From Elysia chlorotica (taxonomy: Eukaryota > Mollusca > Gastropoda > Plakobranchidae), in assembly GCA_003991915.1 (NCBI GenBank), contig RQTK01000927.1:82326-146325 (forward strand): a stretch of DNA of 64,000 nucleotides. The letters are read 5' to 3'. Numbering within the stretch: position 1 is the stretch's first letter; each line of letters starts with the position of its first letter. Under the pieces are notes generated by a model that was given only the letters and a program-made list of their open reading frames with translations, had not been told where the DNA came from and made no database searches. Made by a program: the position numbers and the translations under genes. Positions 23,401 to 36,192 of this stretch are shown piece by piece.

Positions 23401-24729
23401 AATCTGCCAATGATGGAGAGAACATAAGCACTGGCAAATGTGAAACCCAAATTGACTCGCCAGATAAATGCAGATGGGGGAATATCAGAGTGCTCGGTGC
23501 CGCTTCAAGTCTTGAGTTCCTCAGTCTGAGTGGATGCTATAGGATTACTGGTGATGGCATCAGGTGAGTTAAGTTGCATAAATTTATTAAGGTATTTATT
23601 AAAAAAATATTTGCTGGCACTGCATACTTTTAAACTGATGCATTATTTAACAATACCAATGCTAAACCTTTACAAACACTAGATAGATGTCCTTGGTTTT
23701 GAATTTGTTCTTTTAATGCCTTATTTGTGGTCACAGCTGCTCGACGTAACAATGTGAAATCAATGAAATTTGTCTTGTCCATGGAGTTGTCATGAGATTT
23801 GATTATAGGTTATGTGCACATGGTCTTAGCTATCACTAAGAGTTTTAACTGTATTATTATTTTTGGAGGAAAAAGCTCTCTCTTAGTTACCCAAGGGGAT
23901 GCTAAATGGCAACAGGTTCCAAGACTAGCGTCTGGCAACATACTATGGTACTGGGATACAAGGTCCGCTGTCTTAGTCACATATTGACACCAACCCAACC
24001 AGTGATGAGCGGAATTCCACAAATAAATTTTGCTTGATCGTTAGCTTGAACTGGGACCTTGAGATTGAAACTCCAATGCTCTACCACTTGCGGAGCATGC
24101 CTCATTTAAACTCACAAGATTTTTTTCTTTACTTTTAAACATAGGTGCAGGGGTGATGGCGGAAGTTGACTTGCTGCTAGCAAATTGAATTTTTTTTTTA
24201 TTATTATTTCGTTATCTTAACCATGCGGAGACCTGCTTAAATGTGGAGATACAGTGGTCTCTGTGTATTTCATGAACTTATTTTTTTATTTTTATTATAT
24301 TTGTTCTCCATTGTAATTGTTATCTTGACAAATTAATTTTAATTGGTGGCTTTTCCTGGCGGATTTCATTTTTCATTGAGTAGGTTTGCACTAACGTTTT
24401 TTCTTCCATAATTAGTCCAGTCCAAACCTTAACACAAAAATTTGAACAAAATAATTACCATTATCCTCTCTTATGACATCTTCTACTCCTTCAGTGCCTT
24501 GTCAGAACCTCCAGGCATGCCATGCCTCAAGCACCTGGACCTGTCTGGTTGTGTCAATGTTAGTGGGGAAAGTCTGCATTCCCTGGTGATGACAGCGCCT
24601 GGCCTGGATCATGCAAACCTCTTTTATTGTGACAACCTTCCAGAAGACCCATTTCCTACCACAGCAAGTGGCTGCAGAAATCGTGAATGCTGCAATGGGT
24701 CTCTCTACTGTTGCAGCCTTGCTGGGTGA
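20456..24729 (+). CDS. FBXL5: F-box/LRR protein 5, C-terminal 483 residues (5' exons missing)
   Basis: FBXL5 is the iron- and oxygen-sensing substrate receptor of an SCF E3 ligase that destroys IRP2 when iron is plentiful. Four exons join in frame: 20456-20569, 21215-21297, 22544-23563 and 24495-24729. Landmarks in order are the LRRs VHKILKLCPNLEVLVLQQT, LRCLDLSGCENISDLAL, LEFLSLSGCYRITGDGI and LKHLDLSGCVNVSGESL. A roughly 300-residue acidic, Cys/Ser-rich insert, encoded by the 1-kb exon, separates the early and late LRRs, as in vertebrate FBXL5. The C-terminus FYCDN, then TASGC, then YCCS retains the cysteines that in human FBXL5 hold a [2Fe-2S] cluster. The hemerythrin domain and F-box are absent. 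They were not found upstream, where a piggyBac element, an assembly gap and PHB1 on the other strand lie. Stop TGA at 24727; AATAAA at 25407. Confidence 0.93.
21298..22543 (+). other. FBXL5 intron between the second and third exons seen here
   Basis: AT-rich intron with donor GTATGT and acceptor TTAG. I see no gene or recognisable element. Confidence 0.7.
23880..24112 (-). repeat. SINE copy with tRNA-like head in an FBXL5 intron
   Basis: Read on the minus strand: a head with an A-box-like TGGTAGAGCATTGGA and a B-box-like GGTCCCAGTTCAAGC, then the family core (TTGGGTTGGTGTCAATATGT) and a degraded body. This is the clearest head plus core in the window along with 50402. Confidence 0.75.
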
Positions 24730-24978
24730 TTTGATTTTATGCCATGGTAATTTTTGGTAAATCATTCAATAATACAGTCTGGTCACCCCCCCCCCCAAAA
24801 CCTCCTTTGAAAAAAATGTAATTTGTAATTCATGTGAACTTGAGGAACAGATAGAAACTCTTTGCTAAATGGGAAATGATACCAGATTTTGGATTACTTT
24901 TTTGGATGCGGTGGGAAAGTGTATATTGATAGAGAAAAATCTCTCTGGTCTGTTTTCTCTGTCTGTCTGCATTGGTCA

Positions 24979-25055
24979 CACACACACACTCTCTCTCCCG
25001 TCTCTCTCTCTATCTCTCTCTCTCTCTCTCTCCCCCTCCTCCCACCTCCCTCCCT
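24979..25055. repeat. (CA)n/(CT)n microsatellite in the FBXL5 3' region
   Basis: Short CA array followed by CT/CCCTCC tract. The Ser/Leu frames it creates are not genes. Confidence 0.9.
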
Positions 25056-25406
25056 CAATACCCATCTTATCTATCATATGATATAAAAATTGATTGGTGG
25101 TATCTTATAATAACATATACTGACATACAACTGTGTTGGAAATTTTCACATTTAAATTCTGTTTTACACACTTCTGATATTGTTTTTCTAAGATTTAAAT
25201 TTATAATTTTTTTTTTTTATTATTATGCCCTTTATTTCAATCAACTTTGAGGCATTTTATATTTTTTGCATTACCTATCATTTTTTCCTTGTTTTTGCTA
25301 GGAGGAACCAAAGAGTTATGTAAAGTTTGTATTGTTGTTATTATATTATCACTTTTGTTCAGAGATACTTAGACTTTTTTCACTCTCGTCGCCCAAAAGA
25401 CTTGAC

Positions 25407-25412
25407 AATAAA
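25407..25412 (+). terminator. FBXL5: Candidate FBXL5 polyadenylation signal
   Basis: AATAAA about 680 bp after the FBXL5 stop codon. Others occur further on, so this is only the first good candidate. Confidence 0.45.
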
Positions 25413-28400
25413 AGTTGAACAGATGAAATTGTAGAATCTGTAGGTCCAATACATGTAAACAATTAGCAGTACAGAAAAATTGTGTAATATTGAGCATTGT
25501 TATACCTCTAGAACTTAGGAATTAGTTTCATCGAGAAGTGCTGTAGTATTGTAGACAGTACGAATTTTCTCATGATGAATATGTGGGCATTGCAAACATC
25601 TCACTCAGGTTAGATTTAATATTTTGAAGAATAGGCATGACAACAAGTTTTGATTAAAATGTTGATGTGTTTTTTTTTTATGAACTAAAAAAAGTCACTT
25701 TGAATAGGATTAAAAGTGATATGCATTTAAAAATTCTCATAAATTGCACAAACTGCTTGCACTGGTGACTGTAATATGTGCTTTTCTCTATAACAACATT
25801 GGATTTTCTGCAATTTGGACTAACTTGTAATTATGTTGCAGGCCTTATATCTGCCATGCACAGGAATGTCGACTTTTCTACAAATTTCATGTTTTGTATC
25901 AAACCTAAAGTTTTTGTGCAAGTTGACTTAAGCTTATTTCTTATGTTTTTGGGGGTTTTGTTTACTCATGTAGTATATTTCTGTGGATAGTAATTACAGC
26001 TTTTTAATTGACTTGAAAATGTTTTGTCACTTGATAGAACAATTATCTGTAAAGACTATACTTAGGAGAAGGTGTCACTGTAAATAGTTTACAACGTAAC
26101 TCCTTAAGTTTATTGATTATTCACTCATATTGCCACTGCGGGAAAATTTGTATCTATCCTAAGTCAATGGAGCCACATGTGCACATGTATTGTAAGCGGT
26201 GAGTTTAGTCATTTTATCTGACAGATAAAGAGCTGAAGTTTTCAAATCTGCACAAAAATTTTATTCCATCTTTACTGTTTAAAAAGATACTCTTTGTTAT
26301 GTTCATCATGTGCGGAATGAAAATCTTGCCTTGCAGTAAATGATGCATAATTTTGTCATAATATAATAAATTAAATATTACAACTCTTAATGAGAAAAAA
26401 CTTTCTTGTGTCCAAAAACATATTACTTTTTTATTATACAAAATGTATAATAAATACAAAGTATACATTAATTGGCTAAAGCATGTTTTTTCACCTAAAA
26501 AGGGAACATGAAAGGGATTTTGATGAAACTTAATATTGAAACCTAGATTATGAATCAAGTTGATGCAGAAGGAGTAAACTGTTGTAGAAATTAGAGGACC
26601 AGTTCCTTTCTCTCACTCACATGCGCAACTTTGCTACCATTTGCCAAAAACCAACATAGGAAGACTGTGATGTCATCTTAATTCTTATGATCTGGTAAGT
26701 GCCATTTTCAGATTTGGAACGTACTGACAGTTTCAAAGGTGGCCAATCGAATCCTGACGTAGATATTGTTGGATGTCCCATAACGGCATAAGCGTGTACA
26801 CATCTCTTTTTGTCTGGAAGTAGAAGTGCACTTTTTTCTTTGATCAAAACCGTGTCACTTCCTCCATGTTCGCAATAAAATATTAAAATGCATATACAGT
26901 ATACCTAAAACTTTCTAGGTCTGTTATATTTCAATTTTATCTCTGTGTATTACACTTTGTATGTTTCCTGGAAAGGAGTGCGTGTGTGTGTGTGTGTTAT
27001 ATATGATGCTTCCAGCAAATGGCACTATGGCAGATCAGATTTACTATCAAGTAAGAGCAACCAAAACAATTTCTCAATTTTATACAAATAACAATTAGAT
27101 TTTTGAATTGGTATTGGAAAGTAAAGTCAAGCTATGCCCAGTGGTGTCACACTTCCTGCTTTCACAGCATGAACACACAAACCCACCCTAACAGCAGGTG
27201 ACTGCCAAAGAGAATTGGATACATGTAATTCCTTTAGAAAAGCATTATGTTTTGGGCCTCAGTGTCACTACATGAACATTGGATTATCTACATTTGAAAT
27301 TTGAGGTATAGCATCATAAGAAGAATTTTAAGTGCATTAATTATTATTAAGCAGCTAACCAGAGATTCAATTAGAAAACAGACAATGAAAATAAAATCTG
27401 TGGGAATGTTATATGAATGTTAAATTTTCATTTATTTTTTTCTAGCTTATTAATTTTAAGATATGCCCTGGGGTCAGATACCTTTCCAAAAAAAAAATTT
27501 CTTTTGGATTAGAAAGGCTGAAAATGATGTAGAGACGTAGCTAGACTTTTTCCATCTTCGTGAATGTCTGTCTTTATGCCCATCTGCAAAAAATGGGTGT
27601 AAATTATAAATAACATAACTTTTTTGTATTGTATTTTGTTGTAGAGCTGCTGAGTTTTCTTTTTTAATTTTAAGATTGTGAAATATGGCAAAAAGTTCCA
27701 TAATTCAACAAAAGTTTCTTTTTAAAAAAGTTGTGATTTGTCCAAAAGTTGCAAGTTGTGAACGCAATTTCTGGGGGCATAGATTGAAGATGGTGTGGGA
27801 ATACAGTTTTAACCTAAAACCAAAATATACAAAATTATGTAAATTATATTGTCAGTTGTACTTACTATTGCCAATCGCCAGAAGAGTCCTTTGATTAAAT
27901 TCACACTATGAAAAGTTTATAGACACAAACATAGGAATCATTATTTGGAGAATAAGGAAGAATGCACTCCAGTTTTATCACATCTTTTATTTTTTTTTTT
28001 TCATTATACTTCAGCACTCAGAAAAAAATTGATATTAAAAAAAAAACAAAAAAAACAATGTGTATTTAAAAAAAAAAACTCAAAAGGAATACCGTATTTT
28101 GTTTAATGTACACTCCATAAAAAATACTTGCTTCTCACAACAATGTACAAATACAATAGGATTTCAAATAAGACATATAATTATGTATATTCATATAATA
28201 ATTATGACTATTTACAGCATGATTCAAAGTTCAATATACACACATGCTGGAAAGTGGATATAATTTTTTTTTTTAATAAAATAAACAAACATGCCTTACA
28301 ACGTGTCTGGATGCTTAGGGATAACAATGCCTATTGAGAATATGATAAGCAAAAATAAACAGAAAAAAAAAAACAGGAGTATTGTCTTGGGGCAGGTGTA

Positions 28401-31400
28401 TAGTAGATGTAGAAGACTAGTACAAGCATACATTGTATGAGCAAGCCACACACACACACTAGCACACAAAAAAAAAAGGAAAAAAAAACAAGCATCATTG
28501 GCTTTGTGCAAGTCAAAAGGCAGATTACTATTGTCAATTTCATTATGAAATAGATAACTATATATATAACTCTTGGCAAAAATTGGACTTGCCTGAGCTT
28601 TTAAATATCACATTAATAATGACCATAGATTGAGAACCTAGCCTGAATATGTGTCGGCTGTCTCTGTCTACTCTGAAAGTTCGCAGTATCTCTTGAATGC
28701 TTCTGAACAGAGCAAACAGAACACTTCAAAAACACTAGTATCAGGTACTTGATCTCATAAGCCCAAATCATGGCTATAAACAAAAATAGTTTTGATTCCT
28801 TAAATGATGATAAACAATAATGGATGTAGTTAGTTTTGCATGTGAACATCATTTTATAAGAATGTAATTCAAGGGCTCTAAATTTAGGTTGCAAGTACAA
28901 ACCTAAGTCAAAATGTTGATCCACAAGTGAGGGGTGTGGGTATCAAACTAGTTATTTTCTGTAAAATTTATGCTATTATAAACTAATTAATACTGACAAG
29001 AAGGAAGGAAAAGCGAGGATAGGGAAGGATCAGTGTGCTTCATTTACCCATAGACCACAATTTAAACCATACAATCTTATTTTATGAAATAAAAGAAAAC
29101 TATATATATATCCCTTGGCTCACGAAACTTTTAGAAGTTCAAAGTTCACCAAATCATGTGGGAAAGTCAGCTGTGTTTATTTTTTTTCAATGTTTTGGAA
29201 AAATCAACAATGGATCAACAAAATTGTTTTGTTTTCTCCAGTCACCTACATTTCTCTTATTTTGAGGATTATACAACCATAAAGGAGGACCCTTGACCAA
29301 TCAAGAAATAGGCACAAGTAGACTTTAACCCAGTCCTTTTATAACAGCTGAGGCTGAAAAGCAAGGAGCGGAGAAATGGCATCTTAGAATCTCAGAAACT
29401 AGACAGAAGACGTATCTAACCTATGAATTTCAATAATGAGAGACACATCTTGTCCAACATTAAGCTTAGCATTGAAATTGAAAAATTTAATTCAATGCAC
29501 CCCTTGCTAAAAAAGCATTGAGTAATATACAAATAGCACAGATTTTTAATGCTCCTTAAATAAAAATGTACCAGTACTGGTAACCACAAAGTAAGGGTCT
29601 TTTTTTTTTTCAATTAATTGCTTAACATCAGTGTGCATATGGAGAAAACAGTACATGTATAAAAACTATGAAGAGCATAACACAAATATTTTAAACATAA
29701 GTTTACAAATCAATCAAATTAACTTGAAAAATAGCAAAGCACAAAAAAAAAGATACCCAATTAATTGCATGAAAAATAGACCATGTGCAGAGGTAATTAT
29801 AGAAAACAAAATAACTTAAGATTATTTTCCTTTTGATCCTGTTTCTACAACATTGTGTTTTGCATGCTAAAGTGTATCTTACAGCTCAGTATCAGCCAGT
29901 CATTTTAGAAATAGTTGCCAACTGATTGGCATCTAGTAGGAGTAAGTAATATGATAGAGACCAGCAAGGATTTAATCCACCAAATCTTATACTTGTATTT
30001 ACTTCTATGTTAATGATTGTCATATTAATGAAATATTTATGTCCTGAATCAAGACTTGCATGATTTTTATGTCACTACTGCCAGCTACAATCTCACAAAT
30101 AAACCAGTCGAAATACTCTTAAAATGGACTTTCAACCAAAAATTGTATCATGACACACACAAAAAAGTATGTTTGAAAAAAAAAAGGCCCATATCTTGAT
30201 CTGATCCACCCACCCAGCCCTACTTTTCAAAATCTAAGATAAAATGATGGCAGGATGCATACATTGCACAAAAGATATTACAACAAATTAGAACCAGACA
30301 ACGGTCATTGGTTGATTTACAATATCCATACACTAGCCTCCTCTCTTAGTCCAAAAATGATTTTTAACTGAGCATTACCAAATCCCTCATTCCCTGATCC
30401 TTTTTTTTTTAACGCTTCCAGTGCCTTCTCTGATGCACAGAATAGTGCTTTAATAAAAAAATGTGTCTAGTTGCCTAGCTTGGACCTAATCATCTTATTT
30501 TAGATGAAGAGGTGATTATTTGGTCAAAATAATCTAATTTTAATCAAGCATTCCATATATATGAATAAATCTGTAGATAAATGAAAACATCGTTGGAAAT
30601 AAGCTGATGTATTATGTCTGACTCTTTTGATAGTTAAAAATCCTTTTCTAAAACTCCTCTTATTATATATTACCAGTACACATAAAATGCATGAGCAATA
30701 AATACGAGTCACAATAAATTAAAAATGTGCATCACGCTCCATGATGTTATGATACAAAAAGCATAATTATATAAATGAATTCCAAGGTGCAAAAATAGAA
30801 TTAAATAAGATCAAAACAAATACAAAAGGGCAGTCTCTTTGTTCTTCCTAAAAATACAATAACAGATTAGTGTCGGTGCTCATAATCTAGAACATAATTA
30901 TTGATACTGATAGATCATTATTAAGTGCACACACTGTAATTTTCATAATTATTTACTGGTTCAAATGTAGCCAGCTGATATGTTCTCAAAAATTGATCAC
31001 CGTAAAGTCCAAGCCATGTGGAGACAAAAAAGTATCGGTGGCGGAATATAAACAACATGTCAACAGAGCAACATCTACAGGTTTATAATTAAAAAAAAAA
31101 AAGATGAAGGAAGGTAACGACAGAAAGAAAGATAGCTAGATAAAGGTATACAAAAGATATTTGTAATTGTATCAAATGGAACTGAAAGAATGGCAACATT
31201 AGTATGGAAATGTGATACATTATCAGGAGGGAAAAGCAATGTTCAATATCATCCAGTGTTAAAGTACACAATTAATTTATGTGATCATAAAGGGGCACTC
31301 TACAAAATAACATCCTATTACTAATAGTGTGAAAAAGATAAATTAAAATAATAAGCATTTCAACTTTAAGTGACTTTACTTACATTGTGCAAGCACAAAT

Positions 31401-31611
31401 TCATAGTCCTAAACAATCTAACAATGTTGATCTCTAACTAGGATAAAACATTGTCAGAACAAGATACCTTGGACGGATCCTAATACATGCACTATATCAT
31501 AATGTATAATAAAAAAGGATCTAAAATGCTGCAGCTAAAGCTTCAACAAAATTTAAGTAAAACTGTCACTATAAATATCTCTGGTTGGAGAAAGCTTATC
31601 CCCTAGTGTAA

Positions 31612-31766
31612 GGTCTCTTGGGTTTCTGAGGAGAATCTGGCATTGCGGGCCCTATGACCCCCGGTCTAGATACTCAAGATTTGGCTCGTCACACCTTACT
31701 GACACAGACTCAATCAGTTGGAACAAAGCTGCTTTGATCTACTGGCTGAGCTACTTAGTTATCATT
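31612..31766 (-). repeat. SINE copy
   Basis: The plus strand reads CGTCACACCTTACTGACACA-GACTCAATCAGTTGG, then CTACTGGCTGAGCTACTTAG. On the minus strand this is a tRNA-like head followed by the family core, diverged from the other copies. Confidence 0.65.
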
Positions 31767-33444
31767 CACCGTGTCAGTGGAGGAGTATAAAGGTTTTAGG
31801 ATATAGATAACAATTATCCTCAACCTTGGGTGTATACCAACTAAATAGAAAAATTACAACAACAATCTATGATCCAAACATTTTGCTATCCCCTGTTTAA
31901 AAAAAAAAAAATCCACTCCCCCACTTTCCACATCAAAACATGAATCTTCTGTGCAAAATTAATAATTTTTAGTTCAGTCCATTTCAATGTTATGGTTACA
32001 ATGATCACTATCTAAATACAAAAATACATGTACAATCAGTCAAGTCAATTTGATCATGCCAAAAGGGTCATGGGTGCAGCTGGAATGGACTTAATAAAGG
32101 ACACAAGCAATTCTTAGAAACAAAAATCTTGATATTCATGAAGAAAGAGACTAACTTGTGGTTGAGGATGTTATAATGTATCAACTTATATAAAGTAATT
32201 CATAATTATTAATATAAAGAGTCAGGGATGTAGGGAAAAGAATAAAAGAGGACAACAAAATATATCTGTTTAAGTACAACAATCCATTATTAACTAATGG
32301 ATGTCAATGGATGGAAAAATCACTTTGTCCATTTGAAACACCCAAAGCATGAAATGATGGTAAAGTTTTGCAAAAATAGAATCGATTGAAAGATCAAATA
32401 ACTGTAGTAAAAATAGGTCACCTGTAAAATTTAATAAAAAGATTTGGCAAAAGAAGTTAAAAGGCTGCCTAGTTATAGTTATAAAATATAAAGAGTAAGA
32501 CATTTTCAGAATCGTTAAACCCAACATAACAAGAGACTTTGTCTAATGAGTCATATTATACATAAATTGAATACTCAGTGGGTTAAACCTTTTAAAACTT
32601 AAAAGGGTTCCTATGTCATTGTATGTGTTAACACCTGACTTAAATTATTGAAAAATATTGCCACAATAAATTTTGAAAGCCATATTTTCACTGTTGAAAT
32701 GTAAAGAGTAGGCTTTGCTCCACTAATGTACTTGGCAAAGTGGTCTCCACTAAGACTTTGCCCCTGAAGAAACATTATGACCTCTCACATTACTAAATAG
32801 ATCAGATTATGAGATGAATTTTTGTATGAAAACCAAGAATGCCAAAGAGAACAATTGAGATGTTATAGTGGTGGTTACGGTCTATAAAACTCTTTGAAAA
32901 ATGGATAACTTGCATTTATTAGGATCAACATGTATATGTATCCCACAAGCTTCCATAGACATGATTGTGTATCCTGACAATCTTTGAGAGCTTTGGAAAT
33001 GGACATAACTGGTTTTAAAACTGTTCTCTACAATTAAAGCAGCCGCTAAGGTATGTCACATGTATGCCTACTTGAATATCCAGATAAAAAATTATGTGTC
33101 CAGTTGAAGTTTTGTTTTTATACTTAATAATACAATAGACAATCAACTTATGGATATGAATAGCAGTTGCAGTGTCCCCTATATCTCCACCACAATCCTT
33201 TTCTTGAGACAGAGACAGAGATAACAATGTGCTTCTTTGCTAATTAACATTATATTTACTGAAAAAACAATTACCATAGTCATACTACATAATTATGTGA
33301 CAATGACTCTAGACTCTCAGAAAAATATGAATTTTTATGTAAAAAATCATGTATCATGTCATTTCTGGGAAGTACTTAACAAACTACATTTGAATTTGAT
33401 GAACTTCTCTTTGGTCAGTTTGAACAAGTTCGGGACTGTGACTA

Positions 33445-33694
33445 CAGTGGAAACCTTACTCATAATTCAAAGTTTTTCTGGTTTTATTCCCTTAATTCGA
33501 AGCTGGGTTGGGAGAGGTTTTTATAGAAAGAAAACAGTAGGAAATTATTCAAACACATTTTTTTCAGAAAAGGTAAAAACTCTACTAAATTCAACACTTT
33601 TGTTGTTCAGGTATGTCCCCTAATGTAATTCGTATCCTCTTAATTTGAAGTTTAGATTCAATCCCAAGCAATTCGAATTATGAGGTTTCCACTG
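33445..33694. mobile_element. pogo/Tigger-like MITE, 250 bp
   Basis: The left end CAGTGGAAACCT (33445-33456) is the inverted complement of the right end AGGTTTCCACTG (33683-33694). Further inside, CATAATTCAAA matches the complement of TTCGAATTATG. The CAGTGGAAACCT terminus is typical of pogo/Tigger elements of the Tc1-mariner superfamily, which duplicate TA; the left flank is TA and the right flank has become TG. It has no coding capacity. Confidence 0.8.
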
Positions 33695-36192
33695 TGCATC
33701 CTTTAATCTTCTCAATTTCAGACAACAACAAAAAAGTTTTTTTTTTTTTTTTTAAACAAATTTTAGACTTCCATGCCTTCTATCATTGAAGCTTACTAAT
33801 TTCTTTTAAACTAAGATTTTTTTTTTCCAGTCTTCTTGGGGTAAAATTGATATATATACAAGATAAATGAGGAAAATATGAGATCTCAAATCTAAATCAT
33901 ATTACACACACAAACACTTCAAAGTCAACATTGTCATTAAAAAGAAACTTTTGTAAAAAAAAAAAAAAAAATGTTAAAATCAATTAACTCAAAAATACAA
34001 ATTTCAGATTTTTATAAGTTATCATTATGTACATGTATACAAAAAAATCTTATTTAAAAAAGCAGCAATTATAAATAAGAATTACCATCTGAATTAAAAC
34101 TTTTTTTTTTAATAGACCTATGATGCGACTGAATGGTTTTTAAAAATTGGAGGAATAAATGGGTTTTTTAAAATAAAATGTTTCACTGAGAGTGGTAATT
34201 TATAAAACTGTAAAACGGTCTAACAAATGCAAAACATTTATCAGGTCAAGACAATCTGATGTCTTGCTTATCACATGTGCGCTCTACATAAAGGTGGACG
34301 GCAGCAAGGCAGCAACACCGTTGGTGACTGAAAAGGGTTTGACTGACCCATACTATTTCTTTGATTAGATTAAATTGTTGCACATCTAAAGACATCAATC
34401 TTTACATAACATCATAAATTACAATGCATTCATTTTTTAGGGTGAGAAGACCTTGGATGGAGTGCCAATAATCTACAACAGCAAAAAATCTATTTATTAA
34501 ACATTATGTATAGATCTAGATCCAGGCATTGTCAAATCAAGTAGACCCTGTGTATGGCCGATATAACAACGGGTGTGATAAGGCTTACAGTTACAACAAT
34601 TAACGATCCATCAAAGTCTGGAATCAGAGTGTATGTACATGCTTTTCAGCACATGGACAGAGATTAGAAGGAATAGGCCAAATCTAATAAATTATCTTCA
34701 CTTTACATGCATGGTTAAAATGCAAATTATCATGGATAATATATATTTTTGCTCAGATGTCAAAAGTCAGTATCTTTTAGTTTTTAATATCTTCCATCTC
34801 AACTGAGAAACTATCATTCCAACCAAATTGTGGTTGTAGAATTGGAGATGAACAAACTATAAAGCAATTGCTATGAAACCAATAATAATGTTGCATGTAA
34901 GTACAAACCCATTTTAAATTTAATTGTTCTACATGCTTACAATTCATTAATTCACTGACACTTTCCAGTTTCCATCCAAAAAAAAAATAATAATAAAGTA
35001 ATATGTTTATCTAAAATTGAGTGGAGTGTATAGGTGTATTCATCATATCTCTATGCCTGTCTCTTACAGAGAAAAGTTCTGCTTCACCTAAAGATTTCCA
35101 ATTAAAACCATAAATGTACCAAAACTTCTGCAAGATGCAACAACCTTGTCTAAATTACAAAACCAACAAACATGTAATGGTCCCAAATAAATCACAACCT
35201 TCAAAAACGGAATTCTTTAAAAAAAAAACCACCAATCTGTAGGCCATGAACAAAACTGATAAACCTAACAACTAACCCAACAAATGTAACATTGAATTAT
35301 ATCATATTGAGTTTGTAGAAGGATTTATTTTTTTGTCTCCACATATATTCATGCAGAGCAGTATCAAATCAAATGAACTAGGTAAGCATAATAATTGTAA
35401 TAAAGTAATGGCTATGACTTATGAGACATATTATATGACACTTAACAAAACAATCCCAAAATCCTGAACTCCACAATTCAATCTGTAAAGGTCTGCATTT
35501 AAAATTCAGATAGTTGTTTGTAAACTTAAATTATTTTTTTTTTTAAGTTATTGATCATTGATGTAACCATTCTGAAAGACTGCTCTCATTTACAATGTTA
35601 TAAGTTTGAGGTGTATTTATCTCTTGACAACACTGAATTGATCGTAAAAATTTTAGATGTTCTCCAAAATGCCTTGAAAAATGAATGGGCATCACAATTA
35701 AAGTAAAACCTCTCTATTTTTTTTCTTATATAATTCCTCTTATGCAGTGTATTTGGGAATGGGGCTAATAATTAAGTAAGTACACTTTTAGTTTTAGTTT
35801 AATGAATTCCTACTTAGATTTTCTATCTAAGCAACAAACAAAAATTTAAATAAAATGAAAAACTAAGAGATAGGCATGCTATGACCTACTTAAAAATATG
35901 TGAAAGGTTAAGTTTATGGTTTCCACTGCACTTATATTGTCAAATCACAACAACAAAAAAGGAATTCTTGTTTGGATTTGAAGTTATTCGACTTACTAAG
36001 AAGATTTTATAATACAAAAATATTTACCAAATCATGGCATTATCAGTTCAACATCTGACAAATTTACATCTTTTTCTTAAAAAAAGAAAAGGACAGTTAG
36101 TTTTTCAATATGGATGTAATCATGGATGTTTAACATACCAATAAAATCTGTTCTTCATAACACATCCATCTTGGTGACAGAGTCCTTTACAT

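Larger units (their letters stand above)
24730..36192. other. Large gene-free interval between convergent FBXL5 and DYRK2
   Basis: About 11.5 kb of AT-rich sequence that should contain the 3' UTRs of both flanking genes. It holds a SINE (31612), a pogo-like MITE (33445) and several homopolymer and CA/GT runs. I found no exon with coding character on either strand; the short open frames are random. One stretch (about 26600-26880) has more CpG and complexity than its surroundings and is unexplained. Confidence 0.65.
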
